Assembly (NCBI RefSeq): GCF_000816845.1
Contig: NZ_CP006879.1
Span: forward strand, 443,255 to 507,254
DNA from: Rhizobium gallicum bv. gallicum R602sp
GTDB lineage: Bacteria; Pseudomonadota; Alphaproteobacteria; Rhizobiales; Rhizobiaceae
Length of the DNA stretch: 64,000 nucleotides
Direction: 5' to 3'
Both the position numbers and the translations under genes were made by a program. Below the pieces are notes generated by a model, which worked only from the letters and a program-made list of their open reading frames with translations, was not told the origin of the DNA and did not search any database. Position 1 is the stretch's first letter; every line of letters begins with the position of its first letter. Shown here piece by piece: positions 20,308 through 29,845 of this stretch.

Positions 20308-21051
20308 TCACCTCTTGAGCGACGAAGTAAGGGTTCCTAACAGTTGGGCGGCGGGAATAGTCTTGTTCCGCCGCCTCTGATCATTGAGCAAACCCAACCT
20401 GCTAAGCTTTATCTCAATCGCCTGTCGCGAAGCCTCGAAATACTGCGACAGATCTGACAGAAGGTCATCGTATGGCATCGAGTTGCACGGTTGGTCGTCG
20501 ACGAAAATATGGCCGTGCCCGCGGTCCCGAATATCGAATTTCTGTCGGCCCACTTCGACTGCGATGATAAATACCTGAGTGGGCAGAACAATGCTGGAGG
20601 CGAATGCATTCGCCTGGAATTCAAGGCGCTCGTAATTGAAGAGCTCGTCGGTATCGAGATCTATGTACAGATCTCGTTCAACGATCGTCTCGGACCGTAG
20701 ATATCGATCATGCTTCAGGCAAATATGCCCGATTTCGTGTCCTAGGGTAAAGCGCTCCCGATTGCCGTCTCGGTGGGAATTGACCTGAATCGACTTGCGA
20801 TCAAAATTTGCTGACCCGAGTATCTGCGTTCCGTCTTGATCCACTATTATCTGCTCGCTGAATTGCAGCCGTATAGATAGCGCAGAGCAGATTTTTTTGA
20901 GATCGACCGGTCCTGATTTGTAACGTACCTTTTCCAGGACGTCTTGCGCTGCTTTCTCAATCTCCTCGAAGGGGATATACGGAACAGACTGGCGCGCACT
21001 CCTAATCGCGACTTCGTCCGTAACAAACAGCTCCGGCTCAAGACTGCGCAA
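20308..21051 (-). CDS. ImmA/IrrE-family metallo-endopeptidase
   Basis: 247 residues. FTLGHEIGHICLKH contains the HExxH zinc motif of M78 peptidases, and the later FEANAFA-type helix is present as LEFQANAFASSIVLPT. Such enzymes normally cleave a partner XRE repressor to release mobile-element or stress genes. Here no XRE gene adjoins. The only start is a TTG about 20 bases from the edge of an IS66 remnant, so the N-terminus may have been lost or re-made by the insertion. Confidence 0.75.
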   Translation of the reverse strand: MRSLEPELFVTDEVAIRSARQSVPYIPFEEIEKAAQDVLEKVRYKSGPVDLKKICSALSIRLQFSEQIIVDQDGTQILGSANFDRKSIQVNSHRDGNRERFTLGHEIGHICLKHDRYLRSETIVERDLYIDLDTDELFNYERLEFQANAFASSIVLPTQVFIIAVEVGRQKFDIRDRGHGHIFVDDQPCNSMPYDDLLSDLSQYFEASRQAIEIKLSRLGLLNDQRRRNKTIPAAQLLGTLTSSLKR

Positions 21052-21071
21052 GAGCTGGTTGATGGTGCAAC

Positions 21072-21221
21072 GCGCTTCGACCGGAAGATCACCGTGACCC
21101 CGGAATGCGGATCAAGCTTCAACTCGGTCTGCACAATCAATGCCAGTGCCTGATGACCACAGCGAAAGTCCACCGGCCGCGTCGCGATCAGGATCGGCAA
21201 GCGTTGGCCCGCGACGATCAT
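21072..21221 (-). pseudogene. IS66 TnpB (Orf2) 5' fragment
   Basis: Encodes VAGQRLPILIATRPVDFRCG then LDPHSGVTVIFRSKR, the N-terminal half of IS66 TnpB. It breaks off where the peptidase gene begins. The tnpC transposase gene is absent. Confidence 0.75.
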
Positions 21222-21682
21222 GCCGTCCCTCGCATCGCGCGCACCAAGGCCGCAACCCGAGCAACCGCCACATCGACGGGAACCCTCACCACAAGGTCTG
21301 TGCCTATTTCTATTGTCACGATCCCCGAGGGGGCCATGACCGGCTCCGGAACCGGCGACAGATCGGCAGCCTCCTGCGGCTCCGTCGTAATCGCCAGGGG
21401 CACAAAGGCTGGCTCGAGTGAGCCGCTATTGTCGCAAGGCTCGGCCGGCAGCGATGGCATCAGTTCGGCAGGCAGCGCCAGAAGACCCTGACGCGCCTGC
21501 CCTCGCCAGTCCGAAAGCTGATGCGCAGCAAGATCATAATTGAGCGCAACATCAACAACCCGCGCACCGGGCTGAAGGCTTTCCGCTACAATCCGCGCCT
21601 TCACATCATTGGGCCATCGCCGGTTTCCACGACGAGGCTCGACAACTTCGCATCGCCCGACAAATCCCTCACCATCCGCCAT
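21218..21682 (-). mobile_element. IS66 TnpA (Orf1)
   Basis: 154 residues with NRRWPNDVKARIVAESLQPG and LNYDLAAHQLSDWR, the helix-turn-helix of IS66 TnpA, and an ALVRAMRG C-terminal end. It appears intact, with tnpB overlapping its stop. Alone it cannot transpose the element. Confidence 0.8.
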
Positions 21683-21724
21683 CCCAAATCTCCAGCTCTT
21701 GCCGAAAACCTTCTGACAGAAACC

Positions 21725-22095
21725 TCAATGTTCACAAACATGTGGAATCAATGGGGTGTAGGCGGCGCATACGATCATTCCGCGCTTCGCCTGCTCGCGG
21801 CGGATGGCGTTGCGCTTGCGGGTTACCAGTTCCAGATGATCGGGATGCGGCCGCACGCAAAGGCGGTTGCGGCAGGCGTGGTCGAGTTCCTTCTGCCCGG
21901 AATATAGCCGTGCTCGTTGGTCCACATGACGAGATGCACAGCGACCGTCTGCCCTCCCAGGGACATGCGCGGATAGCCAGCTCCGCGGCCCTCGTCGCCG
22001 GAGGTCGGGCCGGTCCACAGCCAGCAGCCCGTTACCTCGTCGATCACGACGCGGGACATGATCTTGTTGCGGATCTGATCGCGGCGGGACATCAA
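21725..22095 (-). pseudogene. HNH endonuclease, frameshifted
   Basis: Phage-type HNH protein. The first frame gives VTGCWLWTGPTSG, GYPRMSLGG and VHLVMWTNEHGYIPGR. After a frame change near 21900 it continues ELDHACRNRLCV and DHLELVTRKRNAIR, completing the HNH signature. A two-residue insertion seems to lie in the final loop. The product would normally be a homing-type or phage nuclease of about 110-120 residues. Confidence 0.65.
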
Positions 22096-22194
22096 GCGTT
22101 ACCATCCGTCGCCTCTGCGGGTACGGGGGTGTGGTTGGCGCTGCCTCGAAAACAAATTAGGGTCAGTTTTTCGAAGCGATAGGATGAGAGCGCC

Positions 22195-22380
22195 ATGATT
22201 GAAGAACCTCGGTTCGGTGCACGCAAGGACGACGACGGGAGTTGGAGTATTTTCGATAGGCGGACAGGTGGCACCGCCCAACGATCAGGCCTCATCTTGG
22301 CCGGCCTTAACGAGAAAGCGGTTCTTGGGCTCATTCGGGTCCTCGAAGAGATTGAGGACGCTCCGAAGCGCGTTCATTAA
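22195..22380 (+). CDS. Small hypothetical protein
   Basis: 61 residues beginning MIEEPRFGARKDDDGSWSIF and ending in a short helix (GLIRVLEEIEDA). It has a plausible purine-rich ribosome site before the ATG and is not recognised. The pattern of a beta-rich start with W-S-I-F followed by a helix looks like a real small domain, but there is no further support. Confidence 0.4.
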   Translation: MIEEPRFGARKDDDGSWSIFDRRTGGTAQRSGLILAGLNEKAVLGLIRVLEEIEDAPKRVH

Positions 22381-22440
22381 GGTCGGCGCTGCCCACGCCA
22401 TGGTGTACGGACGGTGCGTCCTCTGGTATATCCGCGTGCG

Positions 22441-22525
22441 GCAACTCATAGCTCAGGGGAAGAGCGCCAGTCAGTGTGCTGAAGGCCTCCGGTCGAGACG
22501 GAGTGGGTTCGCCACCCGTCACATT
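22441..22525 (+). other. tRNA-like sequence (probable pseudo-tRNA)
   Basis: Contains a TAGCTCAGGGGAAGAGC D-arm, a long variable-arm hairpin (CTCCG...CGGAG) and a GTGGGTTCGCCACCCGT T-arm, in the right order for a class II tRNA. The acceptor arms do not pair and the anticodon stem has a mismatch. It is therefore probably a decayed or partial tRNA. The rest of 22381-22913 shows no gene. Confidence 0.3.
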
Positions 22526-22913
22526 AGGCATACGCGGTGGGGAGGCAAGAGTGCTTTGCAGGCGATCAACTGCAGCTTCTCCACGCGATCCTGTTCCGGA
22601 ACGTTATCAACAATGCTGGGGTCCGCGCACATGGGATGTTTGCTGTCAATGCTCCATAATAAATCTCCGCAGTTTTCAAAATCCAGGCCTGAGCTAAATC
22701 CACGACGCGGTTCATCGCTGAACCTATCAACCTCACATCCGGTCGCCGTTAAATGCGGCTGCACCAATATCCCGCATACGGCGGGCCAAGCTCAGGACGA
22801 CGAGACCATTCTAGCAAAACGGCGATTAGCCATGCGGACCCTCGGTTCGTCGGCCTGGATCTGCCAGAACTGATCGGGTTCTGGTAGATTTCGAAAAGAT
22901 TCAGAACTCAGGC

Positions 22914-23840
22914 TCAGTTCGAGATGATGACACCCTCCATCAGGACGCCGGAGGTTACGTATTTCCAGAGTGCCACGAGCAGTTTCCGTGCCAGGGCCAC
23001 GATCGTCGATTTCTTTCGGCGACCTTGATTGGCTTGTGTGCGTTCCCGAAAGCGCGGAATTCGGCTGGTGTCGCAACCACAGCCAGGCCGTCTGGACAAG
23101 CATCACCCGGAGTCTAGGATTGCCTGCTTTCGACACGCCTTGCTCCCTGTCGATCGAACCGCTTTGCCAAGGTGTCGGGGCCAGGCCCGCATACGAGGCT
23201 ATCTGGCGCCGATTGTCGAAATGCCGGTATAGAGCCTCCGTCCACGGGATCGTCGCAACCTCGGCGCCGATCCCCTTGATGGCCAAGAGCATCTCGAGCT
23301 GAGGCTCTTTCGTTTGCTTAACTTGCGACAAGAGGAATTTACTGCGATCGGCTTCTACTGACTTGATGTGTTCGAGTAACAGCTCCAGTCGGTCCAGCTC
23401 CCGGCTGATCTGCCTTTTCAGATGCACCGGCAAGTCGCGGCCGTCTCCGGTCTTCAGTTCGTTGAGGTGCTTACGCCGGTCTCTATGCAGTGGCTCGTAA
23501 CCTGACACACCTTGCGAATACAGTAGCCCTTTTATGCGATTGACGTGCGTAACGCGTTCCCCGATCAGTGTCTTGCGTTCCCGGGAAATTCGCCGTTGAT
23601 CCTCTTCCTCCGCTGATGGGACGTGTACCATCGCGCAGACATGTGGCTCGCCACGGGTGTAGGCCATCAATGTTCGAAGAAGTATTTCACCATCAAGGCG
23701 ATCTGTCTTTGCCCGTCTTCGACGCCGGGACACAGTAATCGATGCCGGATCTACGACGTTGCTGCTCCTCGCGGTGATCGCGCCCGTAACCCAGCCTTTT
23801 GAGGAGCCATCGAGCGGGAATTGGCCCGCTCCTGGATGGA
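22914..23840 (-). pseudogene. IS110-family (IS1111-like) transposase, broken
   Basis: Central part is open: VVDPASITVSRRRRRAKTDR, ERVTHVNRIKGLLYSQGV, IKGIGAEVATIPWTEALYRH and YAGLAPTPWQSGSIDREQG with the conserved family serine region. The frame changes near 23050 (tail QANQGRRKKSTIVALARKLL then ALWKYV). The N-terminal RuvC-like segment before about 23790 is scrambled or missing. Non-functional. Confidence 0.82.
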
Positions 23841-23849
23841 GCCTCTCAC

Positions 23850-24107
23850 ATGTCGCACGACCTTTCCCTCGCACATTCCCACGCCTTCCAGCTCTCTCGC
23901 GACCTGATGGTCCCGGTCATCGTCTTAGAAGTCGACGGCGAATATGGCGCACTCCCCTCCGAAGAAATCGACGCCGGGGACGACCTTGAAATCATCCATG
24001 AGTATATCCCGTGGGAGCTCATTGAGCCGCCTCTTGTCGTTTCCTTGGGCCGTTCCCGCATGCCGCTGGCGAGCCGGCGGCCGCAAGGGAGGCTCCGCCG
24101 TGGCTAA
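23850..24107 (+). CDS. Hypothetical small acidic protein
   Basis: 85 residues from ATG 23850. The N-terminal 60 residues are acidic and beta-like (VPVIVLEVDGEYGAL, then EIIHEYIPWEL); the tail is basic. No domain recognised. It abuts the IS110 remnant upstream and precedes the DUF3991/Toprim gene, so it may belong to the same plasmid-maintenance block. Confidence 0.45.
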   Translation: MSHDLSLAHSHAFQLSRDLMVPVIVLEVDGEYGALPSEEIDAGDDLEIIHEYIPWELIEPPLVVSLGRSRMPLASRRPQGRLRRG

Positions 24108-24240
24108 CGTTTAGAATTGTTGAATCCGACAATTGCCCAGCCACGCCCTTGCAGCCTTTGCTCTTCGCGGCGGTCCGGATTGCGCCCGCGATATTCACGG
24201 GAAGGAACGAAGATGAAAGGCTGATCGCACGGCGATCGGA

Positions 24241-25278
24241 ATGGAGATGGAAAGAGAAGAAATCGAGCAATTGCGGAAAACGGTCGGCTGCGGGGCGGTG
24301 CTGGAGACCTCGGGTTTTGCAGTCGACGTCAGAGAAAGCACCAGGCGGGCGATGAAGTTTCGCCGCGCAAGTGAGATTATCATTGTTACGCATGACGGGC
24401 GCGGCTGGTTCGACCCGCTCGGAGACGAAAAGGGCGATGTTTTTTCCTTGATGTCGCGTCTTGAACACGTCGGCTTTCATGAGGGTTGCCAGCGCATCGC
24501 CGCGCTGATCGGCTTCCGACCATCGGTACCGGTGTGGCAGGGGTCAAAGGGCTATCGAGCCGCCAAGATTCCAGTCTTCGAGAAATGGGAGAACCGACGG
24601 GCGCCTTGGCCAGGATCGGCCACGTGGCGCTATCTTCGTTGGCAGCGCTCCCTCCCCGCCCGTGTCATTCGTTACGCTATCGCGCAAGGCGTTGTTCGCG
24701 AAGGGCCATACGGGAGCATGTGGGCCGGCCATACCGACGATGCGGGTGTCGTTTGCGGCTGGGAAGAACGCGGCAGCGAATGGCGTGGCTTTGCGACTGG
24801 CGGCAACAAGGTTCTCTTTCGACTCGGCGCCATGGATGCGCCCCGTCTTTGCGTGACCGAGGCGGCGATCGACGCAATGAGCCTGGGCGCGATCGAGGGT
24901 CTGCGAGATGGGACGATGTACCTCAGCACCGGAGGTGGTTGGTCGCCGGCGACGGATGCGGCGATACGCGTGCTCGCCGCTCGTCCCAACGTCCAACTCG
25001 TTGCGGCGACGGATGCCAATCCCCAGGGCGACATGTTTGCGGAGCGGCTGCGGACGCTCGCCAACGAGGCCGCCTGCGATTGGATGCGATTGCGCCCGCC
25101 CGAGGACGACTGGAATGATACCCTGAAGATTTCAGAGAAGGAAAAGAGGGTGAGGAAAGAGAAAGGCAGAGGCGTGCCGCATTCCGGCCGACCGCGTCAA
25201 GGGCAGCTTCGCCCGGCAGAGCCGGCCGGCCCGCATGCCGGCGGCCCTGAAGGTGTCTCGAAAGACGGAAGAGGATGA
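24241..25278 (+). CDS. DUF3991 and Toprim domain-containing protein
   Basis: 345 residues. The N-terminal half carries the DUF3991 zinc-ribbon/primase-like region (FDPLGDEKGDVFSLMSRL, HEGCQRIAAL). The C-terminal half has Toprim motifs (VTEAAIDAMSLGA with the metal-binding glutamate; VAATDANPQGD for the aspartates). Such proteins are common next to ardC and DUF736 genes on rhizobial plasmids and resemble DnaG/TraC primases. The basic low-complexity tail after residue 300 is unusual. Role in priming transferred DNA is inferred. Confidence 0.78.
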   Translation: MEMEREEIEQLRKTVGCGAVLETSGFAVDVRESTRRAMKFRRASEIIIVTHDGRGWFDPLGDEKGDVFSLMSRLEHVGFHEGCQRIAALIGFRPSVPVWQGSKGYRAAKIPVFEKWENRRAPWPGSATWRYLRWQRSLPARVIRYAIAQGVVREGPYGSMWAGHTDDAGVVCGWEERGSEWRGFATGGNKVLFRLGAMDAPRLCVTEAAIDAMSLGAIEGLRDGTMYLSTGGGWSPATDAAIRVLAARPNVQLVAATDANPQGDMFAERLRTLANEAACDWMRLRPPEDDWNDTLKISEKEKRVRKEKGRGVPHSGRPRQGQLRPAEPAGPHAGGPEGVSKDGRG

Positions 25279-25335
25279 CAGGGTCGTCAGGACCGCGCCG
25301 CGCTTCGGTCGGACACGACACCGAAGGAGCCGCAG

Positions 25336-25698
25336 ATGACGGCTTCCACCGCAATCCGCAAAGTCTTCCAGGGCGTCGCCACGGGCCAGCAGATGTTCCG
25401 CATGTTTGACCGTCACGCCCAGCGCCCGAACCGCTGGAGGATGACGCGCCGTTGTTCTACGCCGGCGAGATTCGAGATCGGTGAAACGTACATGTTCGAA
25501 ATCCTGCAGCCACTCTGGATCCGCGGTTCGATGTTTGCCATGCGCGAGTTCCTCACCCGCGATGGAGATTTCCAGGTCTATGTCGGCTTTTTGATCGCGG
25601 AGACCGACCTAAGGCTCGGCGTCTGTGACTGGGGCTATTGCGTCAATCGCGTCGAAACCGCCGCCTGCTTTGGTGCGCGAACCGGGTCGGCCCAGTGA
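25336..25698 (+). pseudogene. DUF1419-like protein, degenerate
   Basis: 120-residue open frame with QQMFRMFDRHAQRPNRWRM, FEILQPLWIRGSMFAMREFL and then sequence unlike the family. It parallels the remnant at 11411. The family protein is longer, so this copy appears to be a frame-altered fragment. DUF1419 assignment is by recollection. Confidence 0.45.
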
Positions 25699-25726
25699 TG
25701 GTCCCTCGATCGAGCAGTTGCTCGCC

Positions 25727-26742
25727 TGCGGCGAGCTGAGAGGGGCCGCGGCTCTACTAAAGGGCGCCATATTCAATGGCATCCTTCGGAACAGACCCGT
25801 GCCGGCTGCCCTTCGGTTGTGATGCGGTCTGAACCGGCGTCCGTTCGTTTCAAGGCCGCTTCGCGCCGCGGTGCGGCCGGACTGCGGCGTCCTCGGCAAA
25901 GCAGGTCCGCGCGCCTCGCTAGGTCAGTTTGACCTGCTTGCGCGCATCCCGGCTTTGCTCGTCTTGCCGGGCCCGGACCCTGAAACGCCCGTCTTCCACC
26001 GGTTCTCGTTGACCGCACCGAAGGGCAAGCCGGCAAGTGCCGGAACCACTTCGGGAGCAAAACCATGAAAGGAAGAGCCCATGGCCAAGGCCGCAACCCA
26101 ATCCCGCCAATCCGCCCGCGTCGCGCAACTTCGAAAGGGCGCCACCCTCGAAATGGTCCGGCTCACTTGCCCGGACACCGCCCAGGCGCTGAAACTCGCC
26201 GAGAATTTCGGCATCGCGGTCATCGACAGCGACGGCATCCGCGAACTGCATGAGCGCCTGATCATCGAGACCGCCGATAGCCTCTCCGAGGCGCTCGGAG
26301 AACGGGCGATGCAGATCCATCTCCAACGCATCGTCGGCGCCTTCGTCGGCTCCGCGCATGGAGCCGGCCAGTTCTACTCCCGCGCCGTCACCGAGGCACG
26401 GGATGCCACCGCCAAGGCCGCCAATGACACGCGCGATGAGGACCTTGACGGTCCGGTCGGCTACGACAGCGCCGCCCAGCGCAAGCGCGAGTTCGCAGCC
26501 GACATGGGGGTACAGGCACACGCTCTTCGAATGGCAGCCGAAGGCACCATCGCAGCCTATAAGCAAATCATTGGCGAGGTCTGGAAGCCCTTCGACCGGC
26601 CGGTCGACAACCCGGGCCACTCGCTCGACCGCAAGGCGGCCGAGACGCAGATGTCGGCTTTCGACTGAGCCATACCCTCGGCGGGCTTCGGTCCCGCCTT
26701 GAAGTCTATCGAGACGCAAAGTTGGAGCGGCTTAGAAAAGGC
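25727..26742. repeat. Direct repeat R1, copy B
   Basis: Matches 12062-13077 at a fixed offset of 13,665 bases. Ends abruptly at 26742, where an AT-rich 65-base segment replaces the N-terminal half of ardC. Confidence 0.9.
26081..26668 (+). CDS. Conserved plasmid protein, unknown function (copy B)
   Basis: Identical in its 195 residues to the protein at 12416. Same ribosome site and same downstream hairpin (26680-26698). Function unknown; its retention intact in both copies, while neighbours decay, suggests either recent duplication or selection. Confidence 0.7.
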   Translation: MAKAATQSRQSARVAQLRKGATLEMVRLTCPDTAQALKLAENFGIAVIDSDGIRELHERLIIETADSLSEALGERAMQIHLQRIVGAFVGSAHGAGQFYSRAVTEARDATAKAANDTRDEDLDGPVGYDSAAQRKREFAADMGVQAHALRMAAEGTIAAYKQIIGEVWKPFDRPVDNPGHSLDRKAAETQMSAFD

Positions 26743-26791
26743 GCGCAATGATCATTATTATTTGTAAGGTTATCTACATGAAGATGGCCCG

Positions 26792-27283
26792 ATGGCCATC
26801 AACGTCAATCCGGTCGAGCGCATCGAGCACGCCGATCGCTTCTTCCGTAACACTGGCGCGGTGATCCGACATGGCGGCAACCAAGCCTTCTTTGCTCCCG
26901 CCGCCGATCTCATCCAGATGCCGCATTTTGAGAGCTTCAGGGATGCGGAAAGCTACTATGCCACATTGAGCCATGAGGCCACCCATTGGGTTGGCGCATC
27001 GCATCGGCTGAATCGCGACCTCAGCCGTTACCACAAGGAGCGGTCAGATAGAGCCCGCGAGGAATTGATCGCCGAGCTTGGAAGCTGCTTCCTCTGCGCC
27101 GATCTCGGGATCGCGCCCGAACTGGAGCCTCGGCCGGATCACGCCTCTTACCTTCAGTCCTGGCTATCGGTCCTCGCCGGCGACAAGCGGGCCATCTTCC
27201 AGGCTGCGGCGCATGCACAGCGTGCGGTGGCCTATCTCCACGATCTCCAGCCGGTTGGCCAGCAAGATCGGCCGGCCGCCTAG
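26792..27283 (+). pseudogene. ArdC fragment (C-terminal zincin half only)
   Basis: 163 residues identical or nearly so to the C-terminal part of the ArdC at 13400, keeping SHEATHWVGASHRL. The DNA-binding N-terminal half is missing and is replaced by an AT-rich stretch that supplies ATG 26792 (MAINVNPVERIEH). Possibly expressed as a peptidase-only protein, but more likely a deletion remnant. Confidence 0.75.
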
Positions 27284-27396
27284 TTTTTTGCTTGATCAGG
27301 GCCGTCAATGGCGGCGGGCTCCTTTTGCGGGCATCGCCGTTATTTGCGGATCTTCATCGGGCAATCGGCAGAAGGACGCGCCGTGGCGCCTGCCGC
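26808..27396. repeat. Direct repeat R2, copy B
   Basis: Matches 13851-14439, offset 12,957, with scattered substitutions (for example CAACACC versus TAACACT just after the start). Confidence 0.88.
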
Positions 27397-28320
27397 GGGG
27401 CGGATCTGCTTAGGCACTACACACTCAGCGACGAGGATCTCGGCCATATCAACCAGCGACGCCGACCCCAGTCCCGCCGTCTTGCGCAAGTCCACCGAGG
27501 CACTCCTCGTTCTCTTTCGCTCATCGCATCCTGAACAAGCGGCCTTGTCGCAAACGCCAGACTTAGTCCCACCTTCGCGCAGGCGCCAAGTCGGAAAACA
27601 CGGCTTAGACCTCTCGGATAGCCGCGCCGAATCAACAAAATCGAATTCAAACATAGCCGGGAGAGAGAAGCCGACTGAACCGCCCCCGCAACTCCTCATA
27701 CTTTCTTCCTTTTTCTGATCACTTGTTTCAAGCTGATAAGCTCCTTCAGGGCAGCATCCCGCAAACGAGCCCCTGTCGACGAAGGTCGACACTCTTCGCC
27801 GCCCGACACCGCTGCGATCACCAGATGGATTGTGCGCGACGCTGAGCATTGACATTCCCAGCTCGTACCACGCGGCTCCGTCGCCATGCGCAGATAAGCT
27901 GACTCGCAGGAGTAAAGTTCGCCTTCCTTCTCGTCTGAGTGAGCGGCTGGACGGCTGGACGTGATGCAAGGTAGCGCCTGACCTCGGCAAGTCGTCCTCG
28001 TCCGGATTTACATCGTGAGCCACGGCCTTCTCCTCCATGAAGCTGCGTGAGGTGCGTCCTCTGCGGCCTTTCTTGTTGGCGTATCTCACACCGCGTCCGG
28101 CTTGCAGCCCCACCTCGATCCCGCAACAGCGCATTGCCGACCTTCTTCCCCGCCGTGCTCGGCTGACGCCTGCGCGCGGCTTCCTCGCGAGACAAGAAGC
28201 TCCGCGCTGCGCCGCCCTCCATTCCATTTCGGCCCTTCGGGTGCGGGCCGGTCGCCCGGTGTTCTCCGATCGCCATCAAGGCCGCGATGGTCGCGACCTG
28301 ATACAGCAAGGAGAAGACAA
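27397..28320. other. Intergenic region without a recognisable gene
   Basis: About 920 bases between the ardC remnant and DUF736. Long open frames exist on both strands (one of 295 codons on the minus strand), but they are rich in Arg/Ser/Gly, have no motif and look like chance frames in GC-rich DNA. Confidence 0.5.
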
Positions 28321-28617
28321 ATGGCTCAGATCGGCACTTTCACCCGCAACGAAGACGGCTCTTTCGTCGGAGTTATCAAGACGCTCAACCTCAACATCAA
28401 GGCCCGCCTCGTTGTCGCCGAGAAGGAAAACGACAAGTCGCCCGACCTTCGCGCCCTCGCAGGCACCATCGAGATCGGCGCCGGCTGGAAGAAGACCGCC
28501 AAGGAAACCGGCCGGGAATATCACTCGATCAAGCTTGACGACCCGAGCTTCCCCGCTCCGATCTACGCGAGCCTCGTCGAGAACGAGGACGGATACGTTC
28601 TCATCTGGTCGCGCTGA
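28321..28617 (+). CDS. DUF736 family protein
   Basis: 98 residues starting [17 protein letters not shown], with [32 protein letters not shown] and the C-terminal GYVLIWSR, all hallmarks of DUF736. These small beta-rich proteins are found on nearly all rhizobial and agrobacterial plasmids and are often called single-strand-binding-like, without proof. An AAGGAG ribosome site precedes ATG 28321. A perfect ten-base hairpin follows the stop. Confidence 0.9.
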   Translation: MAQIGTFTRNEDGSFVGVIKTLNLNIKARLVVAEKENDKSPDLRALAGTIEIGAGWKKTAKETGREYHSIKLDDPSFPAPIYASLVENEDGYVLIWSR

Positions 28618-28638
28618 GGCGGCGGCCAGCCACCGGAC

Positions 28639-28663
28639 GCGGCGCTCCATCAAGGAGCGCCGC
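28639..28663 (+). terminator. Hairpin after DUF736
   Basis: GCGGCGCTCC-ATCAA-GGAGCGCCGC, a perfect 10-bp stem with a 5-base loop, 22 bases after the stop. No T-run follows. Confidence 0.5.
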
Positions 28664-29331
28664 AGTTCCGCAAAGGAGGAGCTTTGAAAGACGCTCTTCG
28701 ACAGATCATCAAGCCCGAACGGCAGACGTGATACCCTGCCGTCGCCGCGCCGGCTCGGTCTGGTGAAGATAGACAGTGAAGGTGTCCCAAGGCGGGGTGA
28801 TCGAGAGTTGCCAGAATATCCGCCCCTCTCGCCGCGGTGATATCCTCCCATGGAGAACAACATGGGTCAACCTTTCGTCCCTGGTCATATGACCCTTGTC
28901 GCCATCGGTGAAGGTGAGCGGGATCGCCTCGGCCAGATCCTCTGGCGAGACGCCGCGAAGGTAATCGAGATACCACTATCGAAAGATGTTACGGCAGCGC
29001 GCAGCGTGCCCAAGGTTGGCGTATCGTCCGTGTTGTCGGAAGTATAGCCATGCCGAACGTCGATTAGACGCGCTGGAAGATCCGAGCCGCGACATAAGTG
29101 GTTGATCAGGCGCCCGCTCGTGCCGTTGCCGAAAAGGGGCCGTCGAGGGTGCGCTCGCCGATGAACCGATGATCTACTGGAAAATCCATGCCCTTCACCG
29201 AGATGCCACCATTTACCTTATTTAACAATTGCGAAATCCTGAGTTAACCGCGGGCATGACACTACTGGCCAACGCTTCCCAACCGCTGACGGCGTATGAG
29301 ATCAGCGTGCCTCCAAAATGGGCTCAAATTC
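28664..29331. other. Intergenic region, possible short ORF
   Basis: About 670 bases. A 65-codon frame at 28850-29047 (MENNMGQPFVPGHMTLVAIG) is the only candidate gene and has no recognisable motif. The rest shows nothing I can support. Confidence 0.35.
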
Positions 29332-29736
29332 ATGCCTAGCACTGCTCCGCGAGACCGCGTTCAATCGACATACCTATCTCGCCTCGCCGCTGATCTCAGG
29401 ACAAGCGCGCGATTAAAGAGGAACTGCCGCTTTATGGTACGGCTCGTGTACCCTGCAAGGGCGCTAAGGAATCTGACCATGACTAAAGCGTTAGTTGTGG
29501 AAGTCTCTGAAAACGGCGCCCGGATACGAACCAGTTGCTCCACGGTTCCTGATCATTTTTATATCGTGCTGGGGAACTACGAGTATTTCATAGGAGTGAC
29601 CGCATTTCGCCGGTCAACGGGCGAAATTGAGGTCGAGTTCATAAAAGAACAGCCGACTCGATTTATTAACGCTCTTTCCCGCATCGAGTTTCCACTCGCG
29701 ACTATTCACGATCTGAAGAGGGTTCTTGAGGTCTAA
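29332..29736 (+). CDS. PilZ-like domain protein
   Basis: 134 residues. RLKRNCRFMVRLVYPARAL and VVEVSENGARIRTSCSTVPD follow the PilZ pattern (R-x-x-x-R, then D/N-x-S-x-x-G-A), with VTAFRRSTGEIEVEF as the later strand. PilZ domains bind cyclic di-GMP; here the expected D-x-S-x-x-G is E-V-S-E-N-G, so binding is uncertain. The gene is just upstream of a response regulator and an EAL protein, which fits a cyclic di-GMP circuit. Confidence 0.6.
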   Translation: MPSTAPRDRVQSTYLSRLAADLRTSARLKRNCRFMVRLVYPARALRNLTMTKALVVEVSENGARIRTSCSTVPDHFYIVLGNYEYFIGVTAFRRSTGEIEVEFIKEQPTRFINALSRIEFPLATIHDLKRVLEV

Positions 29737-29845
29737 CGATGCGACTCCGCACTTTAGATTCGCCGTGTCGAGCGAGCGGCTGCAACTTGGCCCTCTACGA
29801 GCAAGAGGAATTTTACAAGCGCCGAGGTCACGGGAGGCTGATTCG

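Noticed and set aside
27340..28227. 295-codon minus-strand frame
   Set aside because: Arg/Ser/Gly-rich, no motif, runs antisense through repeat R2; a chance frame in GC-rich DNA.
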